Shown one piece after another: positions 48,491 through 59,334 of a DNA stretch of 64,000 nt. Source of the stretch: Epichloe hybrida (taxonomy: Eukaryota; Ascomycota; Sordariomycetes; Hypocreales; Clavicipitaceae); the NCBI GenBank assembly GCA_019022495.1, contig JAFEKR010000005.1, forward strand, positions 434,001 to 498,000, written 5' to 3'. The position numbers were made by a program, and so were the translations under genes. The notes beneath the pieces are model-generated. The model was not told the DNA's origin and ran no database searches. It saw only the letters and a list, made by a program, of their open reading frames with translations. Numbering within the stretch: position 1 is the stretch's first letter; each line of letters opens with the position of its first letter.

Positions 48491-49186
48491 TAAACTTACT
48501 TTAGACTTACTTTTAAAAAAAACTATTTAACTAAGAAAGTAAGCTAAGAATAGTATTAATAATTAAACCTAGTTTTAAAGCTTATTTCTTTATATATTAA
48601 ATAATTAACAGAAATTAATTTATTTTATATTTTAATATCCTAAAAAATATTATAGCTTTATTATTATAGCTTTTTTACAGTTTTTTAATTTTCTTTTACC
48701 TTAAAAACCTAAAAACTTAATATAATTAGTTTTAATTTAAAGAAAATAGTTATATTACTAAAGAACCTCTTACTAAATATAATAAAATATTATCTTTATA
48801 ATAAAAGTATTATTAATCTAAATATATTATTATTATATTTAACATCTTATTTTTATAGAATAATAAATAATTTCTTTAGGGTAAATCTTAGATTAAAAGA
48901 TAAAAAATATACTAAAATTAAATAGGAAATCTAAGAAAAAAGCTATAAAAGTATAAAGACCTTTTCAAATTTACTAAAAAATTTAGGCTGTATATAAATA
49001 CTAAAATAGTTTATCTTTAGTAACCCTATACCTATTATTAGCTTAATAGTTTAAATAAGCCTAAACTTTAAAAATTTATAACTAAATAACTAAATTATAA
49101 TAAAAAGAAAGGCTAATATTAAGCTAATTAAGAAAAATCTAAGGAATATTATAAGATAATAAAAGTACCCACTTTTTTTTTACTAA

Positions 49187-49315
49187 GACTACATTTGTAG
49201 TATTTGTAGTGTAGTGTAGTATTTACTACACTACACTACATACTACACTACACTACAAACTACTACACTACATACTACATCGAAAGCCAAAATACTACAA
49301 ATACTACACTACATG
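49187..49315. repeat. Right subterminal actac/gtagt repeat cluster
   Basis: gtagtatttgtagtgtagtg followed by many actacacta units, the inverted counterpart of the left cluster. Confidence 0.8.
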
Positions 49316-49406
49316 CAAAGCTCTGACTATAGGTTATGCGTAGTATATACGCACTAGCTAAGTAGCTCTTTTTAATTAAGAATAATTATATATTAGGGGG
49401 GTAGTA

Positions 49407-49673
49407 TATTAGGAGCATAGAGGCTAAGGGGCTATAGATAAGATAGTTATATAATAGAGCCCTTAGATAAGCCTTAGGTTTTATAGATAACTAAGTAGCT
49501 ATAAGATAGCTATATATATATAGTAGGGTATTTAGACAAGGACCGCTTATAAGAGATGTAGGAGGTTAGAGTTTAAGACCTTTATACACCTACCCCTAAG
49601 TAGTAGCTCTCTAGCTATGACTAAGAACCTTAGCCTTCACTCCGTTTATATCTCCCTGAACACAGTCGTGACA
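49407..49673 (+). repeat. D1 3' LTR
   Basis: 267 bp, start TGTTAGG mutated to tattagg, end GTCGTGACA intact. Preceded by aggggggtag (49395-49404) as polypurine tract. TSD gaata at 49674-49678. Confidence 0.95.
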
Positions 49674-49678
49674 GAATA

Positions 49679-51041
49679 AGGATAAGAAAAAGACCCTAGC
49701 TACTTACCTAAATAATCATAAACTATAAGGAAGAAAATAATACTATAACTATAGTAGTATAAAGTATTTCTTTTATAATTATAATAAGCTAAGAAAAGAC
49801 TAATAAGAAAGTTAGGAAAACTCCTAGAGGTAGAAGTAAAAGCCCTTACCTTTACCTTAGATACTAAGGTACTAGTAAGATACTAATTCTATATACTAGT
49901 TACTATTTATAGGCATAAAGATATTAAAATAGTAGTGAATCTTAATAGTTATGCTAAGATTAATATTATAAGCGCCTAATTTATATAGACTTATAAGCTT
50001 AATTAGGCTAAGGCTATAGCACTTATCTTAAAGGTAGTAAGGGCTCTAATAGTCCCCTAATATAGTATCTATAAGGTACTTATTTTAATTAAAGATTTAT
50101 AAGGTAAAGAGAAAGACCTTAAGTTACTATATATAGCTATTAATAGGGACCTAAGAGTAGAGAGAAGCCTTATATTAATTAGAATATATATACTTATAAA
50201 AGAATATATATATCTTTACTTATACTTATAAGAATAGTAATTTAAAAAAAGAAAGGTAGCCTTTTTACTACTAACTCCTTATAAGTTTATAAAGGTAATA
50301 TATAATAAGATAATTATATATACTATTATAAGTATAATAGAAAATAAGTTTATCCCTCTTAAAGATAAAGAGAAGGTAAAAGTATATAAAACTATTAAAA
50401 ATATCCTAGAGAAACTATATAAATTTAAAGATATATTTATATTAGATAAGGTAAGGAGCCTCCTATTAAAGAAGTTAACTAACTACATAATTAATCTTAT
50501 ACTAGGAGCTACACCCCTATATAAACTAATCTATTCTCTCTCCTAAAGTAAACTTAAAGAGCTCTAGGAATATATTAATAATAACCTAAAGAAAGGCTAG
50601 ATAAGACCCTTAAAGAGCCTAGTAAGTATACCTATCTTATTTATACTAAAGAAGGATAGAATATTATAGCTATATATTAACTATTAAGGGCTTAATAAGG
50701 TAATATAGAAGAATTACTATACTCTCCCCCTAATTTTAGAGATTCTTAATTAATACTAAGGGGCCTATTTCTTTTCTAAGATTAATATTAAGGATATATA
50801 CTACTAAATTTATATTAAAGAAGGTAATAATTAGAAGATAGCTTTTTACATATATTATAGGCACTATAAGTACCTTATAATGCCTTTTAGGTTAATAAAT
50901 ACCCTAGCTACTTTCTAAAGTTATATTTATAAAGCACTATATAAGCTAGTTAATACTATTTATATAGTATATTTAAATAATATCTTAATCTTCTTTAAGA
51001 TAAAGGAGGAGTATACTAAATATATTAAGTAAGTCCTTAAA
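49679..51041 (+). pseudogene. gypsy Gag end, protease and RT (element E)
   Basis: Continues the E gag frame from 20317. At about 49800-49810 the readable frame moves by -1 into Pol (codons at 49809+3n), a change usual for Ty3/gypsy with a programmed -1 shift, although no slippery site is evident. The protease-like domain lies around 49860-49990. RT (50520-51041): KLIYSLS, IRP-KS, PILF-KKD, then IYIVYLNN with YLNN at 50970-50981. The frame stops at 51041 where D2 is inserted and resumes in phase at 58860. In-frame stops are TAA/TAG at expected Gln, Arg or Trp positions. Confidence 0.88.
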
Positions 51042-51308
51042 TGTCAGGAGCACGGAGGCCAAGGGGCCATGGACGGGACGGTCACATGTTAGAGCCCTCG
51101 GATAAGCCTTAGGTTTCGCGGATGACTAAGTAGCTATAAGATAGCCACATGCACGCAGTAGGGTATTTAGACAAGAACCACCTATAAGAGATATAGGAGG
51201 TTAGAGTTTAAGACCTTTATATACCTACCCCTAAGTAGTAGCTCTCTAGCTATAACTAAGAACCTTAGCCTTTACTTTATTTATATCTCCCTAAACATAG
51301 TTATAATA
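51042..51308 (+). repeat. D2 5' LTR
   Basis: 267 bp, begins with the ancestral TGTCAGGAGCACGG and retains many C-A steps in its first 100 bp. The end gttataata is mutated from gtcgtgaca. Confidence 0.95.
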
Positions 51309-51364
51309 AGTTAAACTCTTAAACCCTTTAGGGAAAACGGACTATTAGCTAGATTTAAATGCAA

Positions 51365-54300
51365 AGAAGCTATAGAATATTTACCTAAAACACACCTATA
51401 TTACCTAGTAAGGAAGCCCTAACTTCGTAGCGCTTAGGTAGTAACTAGAATACCCTAACTATAGAATGTAAGAGGGTATAGTAGACGCTACGTAACTAAT
51501 ATAGTAATACTAAATCTAGTAATAATGATAATCTAGATAAGCTATAAAGGTAATATAAGGTTATATAAGCTAAGCTACGAAATGCTTATATAAGAAAGGA
51601 GATCTTAGATATAGAAGCGTAGCTTAAGGAAATAGAAGTAGACTTATAATTAGCTAGTTTAGGTAGAGAACCTATAATTACCCCTTAGATAAACGCATAG
51701 AGAATTCCTCTATTCCTAGATTTCCTGCCTAATACTAAGTTTATAGCAAATATATACCTATAAAGCTTCGTTAAGATATAGTATAAGGTGCCTGTGTATA
51801 AAGGTAACACTTATAAGAATCTATAGGTATACCTAGTAGATTTAAATGTACTATTTAAGCTAGACCTAAGAACCTTTTAGGATAATAAAACAAAGGTAAT
51901 ATATGCTAGCAGCTACTTAGCTAATAATATAAAGTAATAGTAAATGCGTTATATAATAGTAAATAGGTTAGTTAACTACTTAGCTCACACCTAGGATAAA
52001 TTCATGTCCTAGCTAAACACTAGAGTAATAGATAAAAATACATAGTGCTTAGAAGCTACTAGGACACTACTAAATCTTAGGCAAAAGAGTAATTAGTCTT
52101 TTTAATCTTTCCTAAGACTTTAAATAAAGGTAAAAGCAAAATTACCTAACTAAATCCCTATGTGCTTAAGAATAGTAATTTTTCTAAATAGCTTAAATAA
52201 TACTATAAGGAAGCATATAGTTAGCTAAGAGTTCCTAATGCCTTAGAGTTACCTATAGGGTTAAGGAAAAAAGGCTAAAGTTATAATAATATTTACATTA
52301 AGTAATTATAATAGAAACCATAATAAGGAGGGTAGGAGTAATAAGAGATAACGCTCTAGCTCCCCTGCAGATAACTTATAGCAAAGCTTATAGTAACCTA
52401 GCATAAGCTAGAGACTATTTAAGTGCTATAAATATAGTAGCCCTAGATATAGTTTAAATAGATATAATATAGTAAACTACTTAATTTACAAAAGTAATAG
52501 GCATACTACTAAGAAGCATAAGAATAGTAGCAATAAAACCTTAGACCTAAATAAGATTCTAATTAGTTTAGCTTAGGCCTAGGATAATAGTCTTACTATA
52601 AAAAAACCTATAGATAAGAGAATAAGAATACAAGTATTCTTATAGCAAGATAACCACTAGTTAGTAGTGCTAGCGCTATTTAATATAGGCACGGAATATT
52701 TAATAATCCACCCTAAATTATTATTAAAATAGGATTAGAAAAACAGAAAAAACAGAGATAATACTAGAAAGCGTAAGTAAGGATAAGATCCCACACTAGG
52801 GAATCCTACGTAGACTAGTTAAGGTAAAAGATAGCATAGGCTATATAAAGGTTTACTAAGTTAGCTACTATATTACTAATATAGGAGAGGGAATGCTCCT
52901 AGGGATAGACTAGACCCTAGAATATAAACCTATAGTAATAGACTAGAAGTAAGGTTTCTAGAGGTTTTTAATAACCTAGGATTATATTGCTTTTGCTACA
53001 GGTAAGCAATGACTTTGTAAGGTAGTAAAGCAGTCTTCTATTACGCTATTACTAGCGTTACTAAAGATTAAGGTAGTTAACCTAGAGGTAATAGAAGAAA
53101 ATACTAATAAAAATTCACTAATAGGTAATGTAATAAGTAATAACCTAAGTCATAGTGTAGTTATAGTAATAGTAGTAGAACATACCTATATATTAAAGAA
53201 GAAAAAACTAAGAAGCGTAATAGTGTTTTAGGTAGTGTTTTATAAAGAATTAGTAGCGCTTACGTAAGAGACAAATAGTAACATACCCTTATAGCAGATT
53301 CTAGAAGAGTACACGGAATTCGTAAACATGTTTTTAAAGGAGCTAGCTAGCAAGCTCCTAGAATTAGGTGGTTACACTTATATAATTAAATTAGAAGAGG
53401 GAAAACAACTACCCTAGGGACTTATATATAACCTAGCTAAAAAAGAGCTAGAAGTGCTTAGGAAGTACCTAGTAAGTATGTAGGAGAAAGGGTGGATTAG
53501 AAGATTAATAAGCCTAGTAGGAGCCTTGATTTTATTTATTCCAAAAAAATCAGGGAAATTAAGGCTTTGTGTGAATTATAGGGGCCTTAATAGGATTACT
53601 ATTAAAAATAAAGCCCCTTTACTACTAATCTCCGAAATCCTTAATTAATTAGTAGGTGTAAAGATTTTCACGTTACTAAATCTTTAAGAGGCGTACTACT
53701 AGCTATGTATCTGTAAGGGTAATAAGTGGAAGATAGCATTCCGTTGCTACTATAGGCACTTTAAATATCTTATAATACCATTCGGGTTAGTAAATACGCC
53801 AGCCACTTTTCAGGAATATATTAACAATGCTCTTAAGGGGCTTATAAATAAATTCTACATTATTTACCTTAATAACACCCTAATATATAGTAGCAACCCT
53901 ATAAGACACACAGAGCATATTAAAAGAGTGCTAGGGTGACTTCGGGATGCTAACCTCTATGTTAACCTTAAAAAGTACTAATTTTTAGTTATAAAGGTAA
54001 AGTTCCTAGGTTTTATTATATCCGAGAAGGGCATTAAGATAGAACCATCGCAGGTTAAAGCTATTATAACCTAGCTAATACCTAGTAGCGTGTTTAATAT
54101 TTAATTATTCCTTAGGTTTACAGGGTTTTACTAATGCTTTATAAAATAGTATAGTAAGGTAGTAGTCCTGCTAATAAACTATCTAAAGGGTGTTTAACTA
54201 GTAGAGTTTAAGCTAGAGCCTAGTAAACTTGTGGTATTTAGAGAACTCTAAAAGAAGTTCTAGGAGGCACTAATCTTAGTATACTTTAACCTACTTTATC

Positions 54301-56750
54301 TGCTAAGAGTAGAGATAGACGCATCTAGTCACGTAATTAGAGCTATACTTATAATATTAGTACTAGGTAGCTAGCACCTAGTGGCGTATTTTTTAAGGAA
54401 GTTAACTAATATTAAACTTTGCTACTTAACCCTAGATGCTAAGTTATTAGCAATCTAAGAGGCGTTTTAAGCCTAGAGATATTACCTTGTATATTTAACT
54501 TATCAGATTATAGTTATTACAGACTATTTAAATTATAAGTACCTAGCTACAAAGCTAAAGCTATCTAGTAAGTAGGTAATAGCATTAGATAAGCTCTATC
54601 TATTTAATTTTAAGATTAAATATTATACAGGTAAGCTAAACCCCGCTAATGCCCTATTAAGAAAAGCAGATTATATTAGTAAGGAGCATAGGGCAAAGGC
54701 TACGTCCTTATAGCTACCTAACTTCTTAGCTAAGTTTTTAGATACTAAGCAGTAAGGGCGCTATATATATAATAGTGTAATCACAGGCCCTAAGGTCATA
54801 TTACTTAGCGTAATTAATAGTTTATTATAAGAGCGCTATAAGGGCTATTTAAGCCTCTAGGGTTTTAAGAAAATATAACTTTATTATATTATTAAGGAAC
54901 CTAATAGTCTTACAAAGCCTATAAGTAATACGCTAACTAGGTCTGCTTATTATAAGCAGTAAGGTTACGCCTTGTCTATATTTTCTAATGTTTCCGTAAG
55001 TCTAGCAAGCCTATAGGTTAGGAGTCTAGCTAGGTTAGTAGTTAGCAAGCAGCGTAGGCACCCCCTTAAAACGCTACTTAGCTATAATTTATCTATAAGT
55101 CTAAAAGCATACTATAAGCTAGCTACTTATAGTAGTATTATAGTAAGAATACAAGTAGTCTAGTAAACCTCTTCTAAGTTCGCATATAACGCATATCCTA
55201 TATACGTAGAATTAGAGACTCTAATTTAAGTTACGTTATTTTAAGCATAGTAAGGTAATAACTTTACTATAGGTTATAGGAAGCTACTTAAAAGTAGTAA
55301 CCTTAAAGCGTTATAGATATAGTCTGTTAGGCCCTCTAAGCTATTAATATTTTAAAATAGAGTTTTTATTCTAGCAGGTATAAGAAAGGAAATTTTATTA
55401 CTTACTTATAATAACCTAGTAGCAGGCCACTAGGGAGTTAGCAAGACCCTCTATTAGATTATAAGTTAGTATTACTAGCTAATAATAAAGAAAGACACTA
55501 AGTTATATATGTAAACTTGCGTAAGCTATTAGACTTCAAAGCTAAGGTACCACAAACCTTACAGCAAGCTAGCTACGCTGCCAGTGCCTAATTAGCTTTT
55601 TTAAGAATTATTAATAGATTTTATCACAGGGCTACCACCTGTGAAAGACGCAAATCAGACTTACAATATAATCTTAGTTATTGTGGACTATTTCATAAAA
55701 TACGGTATTTACATCCCTATTTTAACGCAAATAACTAGCAATAAGTTAGCTACTATATTCCTAGAGTATGTTTTTAGGGATTATAGCGCCCTAGAAGGTA
55801 TTATTATAGACTATAATTTAACTTTTACTAGCAGGTTTTAGATAACCTTTTACTATCTTATTACAACTAAGTAGTGACTAAGCACCGCATTTTACCTATA
55901 AATAGATAGTTAGATAAAACGTTTAAACCAAGTTTTAGAGCATTATTTAAGAGCCTTTACTTGCTTTAATTAGACTAATCAGGCTAATAATCTTTTAATA
56001 GTATAGTTTACATATAACATAAGCGTCTATTTAACTTATAACTACACTCTAGCTAAGGCGCTACAAGGCTATAACCCTAGGGGACTACAGTAAGTAGTTA
56101 CAAATATCCCTATAGTAAATAACTAGGTAAAGACTTATGCTACCACGCTAAAAGATAGACATATAGTAATTAAGCAGCTTTTAAGTAACTTATAGGCCTA
56201 GTATATAAAACACTATAATAAGAAGCAGACCCTAATAAAGTTTAGAGTAAGTAACTATATTTTATTATTCATAAAGAATATTAACTTATAATAACCTAGT
56301 AGGAAGCTAAGTATAAAGTACCTAGGCCCTTATAAAATTAAAAAGGTAATTAGGACTTATAGTTTAGTGTACTAACTAAAGCTAATACCTAGTATATAAC
56401 TATATAATATTTTTAATATCACTAATCTTAAACTGTTTATAGGGAATTTAACTAATATAAAAGATACGTCCTTACTATAAGAGAACATTACGAATAATAA
56501 GTAGGAGTTTAAAGTTAAAAGAATTATATTACATTATTATAATAGGAGACATTAGAAATACCTAGTTAAATAAAAGGGCTATAATGCTTTAGAGAACTCT
56601 TAGGTAAAGAAAAGAGATTTTATCATAATAGATATCATTAAGAATTACAAGCGGTAACTAAGCAGCTAGTTTACGGACATAGAGTTATATTTAGTAAAGT
56701 TTAGATAGTAGTAGCAATATATAAAAAAATAAATCCAGATAAATTCTTAG
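51365..56750 (+). pseudogene. gypsy Gag-Pol with C-terminal chromodomain (D2)
   Basis: Gag and protease are in the frame of 52418+3n: knuckle CYKYSSPRY at 52424, protease LFNIG at 52676. A 2-bp deletion near 52745 relative to D1 moves the rest to the frame of 53280+3n. RT about 53400-53990 (LRLCVNYRG; YLNN at 53865-53876), RNase H about 54280-54600, integrase zinc region near 55430-55560 and core about 55600-55900 (LIDFITGLP; island 55641-55841 stop-free), chromodomain about 56505-56660 (YLVK-KGYNALENS). The Asp pair of RT is lost and stops are frequent. Start and end approximate. Chromodomain presence places it among chromoviruses, which favour heterochromatin. Confidence 0.9.
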
Positions 56751-58587
56751 AAACCTAACTCACAGCTACTTCGCACTAATTATTCTATTAACATATTGCC
56801 TACCTAGCCCCTAGTATTCTCACCTATGCTAATAGGGGCAAAGGATTCGTCCTTGTTATTAGAGAAATCCCCCTCCCTATACATATATATACGAAGCTTG
56901 CTAGGGAGGTCTAGCGGCCTAATATAAGTAGGAAGCGTAGATACGTTAGTAGTAAGCTACTAGTAAGTTAGTAAAGCTATAAACTAGAGCATAGAAATAT
57001 ATATAGATAGAAGGTTTTATGTAATAAAACACAAGCTATTAGAAATATTAATCTAGACTTCTAGATTAATAGTATTATTAAGTAGTAATATAGTAACTTA
57101 TTTATTAGCATTAGCCTTACGTGTAACTTCTGCTATAAGTTACGCTTACCTTACCTAACTATACTTATTAGTATTTTTAGTAGTTAGGAGCGTATTATAA
57201 AGTTTATGTTTTATATATATTAGATACTAGTAGTATATTAGTAGTAACTAAGTTATAGAAATAAGAGATATATATATTATTAAGAAAGTATAGATTATCT
57301 TTAGGATTACTATAAGTATTAATATAGTTAAAGAGCGTATAGTATAACTAGGTAAACTAAGTAAGACACTAGTAGTGTATTAGTATATATATTAGTAGTA
57401 AGAAAAGGAGAATAAACCCTAGCACAGTCCTTATTATTATATATATAATAAGCGCATTTTATTAAGTTATTTATGTAAGTTAGGAGTAATATATAGTAAG
57501 ATAGTAGTGAAGTTATACTTAGAGAATTAGTATATTAGGTTAGGATAGATTTACTCTTAATAATATATTATAGCTCCGCGCTATTACTATCTTTAAGTAT
57601 AATAGCTTATATTATAACCTACTATATATAGTAAATATAAGGAATCTTTATTTTACTAGCACTACTAGCTATAAGTTAGCAGGGTAAGCGCTAGGGAGTA
57701 GAGATATTATACTTATATTAAGATTTTTAAAGCTATATACTTCTTACTAGGAGACTTTAAAGAAGATATTAAGGAATTCTTCTTACTAAAGAGAGGTAAT
57801 AATAGTAGAGTAGTAGCTTATATTAAAGATATTATTAATTACTAGTAAGTTAGTAGTAATACACTATAAGAAACTTATAAGTAAAAGATAAGTAACTAAC
57901 CTTTTAGCGTTTAAGAGGATTTAGGTATTTTAGATAAGGGTAAATATAGATAATAAAGTAATGCTATAGGATATTAGTAACTACTGTAAGAGAAGCTATA
58001 AAGCTACTAGCTTATAGGTAAGGGTAACTTATAATACTAAGGGAGAATATAAAGGGAAGAAAAGTATATAAAAGTAAGGGAAAGCAGGCCTCTTTTATAT
58101 TAGCCCTAGACCCCTAAGTAATCTATATGCTATATATAGCTAATCTAGGAATTATAATATTTATAGTTACAGCTACTACTAGTAAATACACACGCTAGCT
58201 ATAAACTCCTAGTAAGATTAATATAATATCCCTAACATTAGATAAGAAGTTATTTATTTTAAATAGCACGCGTTACCCTATCTATTTAACCTAATTATAA
58301 AATTTAACATAGGTAGCCTATTTACTTAGTGCTAATAACTCACTAGATAGAGGCATACACATTAGAGGTAATAAAGCAGCGAGTGTGCAGCTATTTATAA
58401 TCTAGAGGTTATAAGAAGGATTACCTAGGACCCCGTAATGTCTATCTTATTATTCAAAGCAAACATAATGCCACGCACTAATAGTATAGCTAGTAATATA
58501 GGTATTACCATAGGTTATGCGTAGTATATACACACTAGCTAAGCAGCTCTTTTTAATTAAGGATAATTATATATTAGGGGGGTAGTA
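56751..58587 (+). other. D-family 3' region, possible extra gene of unknown function
   Basis: About 1.8 kb between chromodomain and 3' LTR, conserved in D1. Stop-poor plus-strand stretches occur in different frames (for example 47 codons at 57702-57842, and runs of 26-30 codons between 58106 and 58390), while gaps are full of TAA/TAG. This could be a RIP-destroyed additional gene, several exons, or non-coding DNA. No domain recognised, so no function is proposed. aggggggtag (58575-58584) is the polypurine tract. Confidence 0.5.
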
Positions 58588-58854
58588 TATTAGGAGCATA
58601 GAGGCTAAGAGGCTATAGATAGGATAGTTACATATTAAAGCCCTTAGATAAGCCTTAGGTTTTATAAATAACTAAGTAGCTATAAGATAGCTATATACAC
58701 GTAGTAGGGTATTTAGATAAGGACCACCTATAAGAGATATAGGAGGTTAGAGTTTAAGACCTTTATGCACCTACCCCTAAGTAGTAGCTCTCTAGCTACG
58801 ACTAAGAACCTTAGCCTTCACTCCGTTTATATCTCCCTAAACACAGTCGTGACA
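58588..58854 (+). repeat. D2 3' LTR
   Basis: 267 bp, start mutated to tattagg, end GTCGTGACA intact, then TSD ttaaa. Confidence 0.95.
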
Positions 58855-58859
58855 TTAAA

Positions 58860-58934
58860 TACATAAGGTTAGCAAAGTTATATATAAAACCCTCTAAGTA
58901 CTCTTTCTATAAGGAATTAGTAAAATTCCTAGGG
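58860..58934 (+). pseudogene. gypsy RT continuation (element E)
   Basis: 25 codons in phase with the E frame at 51041: IRLAKLYIKPSKYSFYKELV then KFLG, the conserved segment just after the gypsy YLDD helix. It is cut at 58934 by G. The remainder of E lies beyond the window. Confidence 0.9.
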
Positions 58935-59187
58935 TGTTGGTTGCACCAAGGTCCTGCGCAGGTAATAAATCCCGTATAAATTGAAGTCAATGATAGTTAG
59001 TTAGCTAGGAAAGAGAGAGAAGAGAGGGAAAGTCTAGATGCTAGAAAAGTGAGCGAAATCCGTATGTAGGGCATAAAAGGGGGTGGCAAATTAATGTAGC
59101 TAATCGCATCGCGTGCATCGCGCTAGACCTATAATTAGTCCGGTCTTTAGCTATAATTAAACTAATGAAGATCCGAAGGAATTAATA
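58935..59187 (-). repeat. F/G-family LTR, 3' LTR of G
   Basis: 253 bp; in element orientation it runs TATTAATTCC (ancestral TGTTA) to CAACCAACA. Less mutated than the F LTR at 18226 in the gcaccaaggtcctgcgc part. Next to it, in element orientation, is the purine run aaaggaaaaagagag (59194-59208), the polypurine tract. Confidence 0.85.
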
Positions 59188-59334
59188 CTAGTAATCTCTC
59201 TTTTTCCTTTGTAGCTAAAGAGCTTAAAAACGTAATAAAAATTAGATTAAAGGAAAGTGTATACTAGTGAATCCCTTAATAGGAATCCGCTGCTCTAATT
59301 AGCTATTATGGCATTAGTTAATTAAATTAATCCA

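Larger units (their letters stand above)
47361..49325. mobile_element. hAT-like non-autonomous DNA transposon (1965 bp)
   Basis: Perfect 10-bp terminal inverted repeats, cagagctttg (47361-47370) and caaagctctg (49316-49325). An 8-bp TSD actatagg lies at 47353-47360 and 49326-49333, and D2 has the single-copy empty site near 58505. An 8-bp TSD and ends starting CAG-G/CAGAG are typical of the hAT superfamily. No transposase frame is visible; the inside is AT-rich repeats, so it would depend on a transposase made elsewhere. C-A steps abound in its ends, so it was not RIP-ed like the D1 DNA around it. Confidence 0.88.
20318..49673 (+). mobile_element. Ty3/gypsy chromovirus D1, containing four nested insertions
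   Basis: Outer ends are matching 267-bp LTRs at 20318-20584 and 49407-49673, with TSD gaata at 20313-20317 and 49674-49678. Its own DNA is 20318-27123, 40317-40920, 47304-47360 and 49334-49673. The rest is C1 (with B inside), C2 and a hAT-like element. Without them it is collinear with D2 to the 3' LTR. Both C insertions and the hAT-like element lie in the 3' non-pol region. Confidence 0.95.
51042..58854 (+). mobile_element. Complete Ty3/gypsy chromovirus D2
   Basis: 7813 bp, uninterrupted, 267-bp LTRs at 51042-51308 and 58588-58854, TSD ttaaa at 51037-51041 and 58855-58859. It sits in the RT gene of E. Order gag-protease-RT-RNase H-integrase-chromodomain, then an unusual 1.8-kb region before the 3' LTR. 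It supplies the empty sites for the C1, C2 and hAT-like insertions in D1. Confidence 0.96.
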
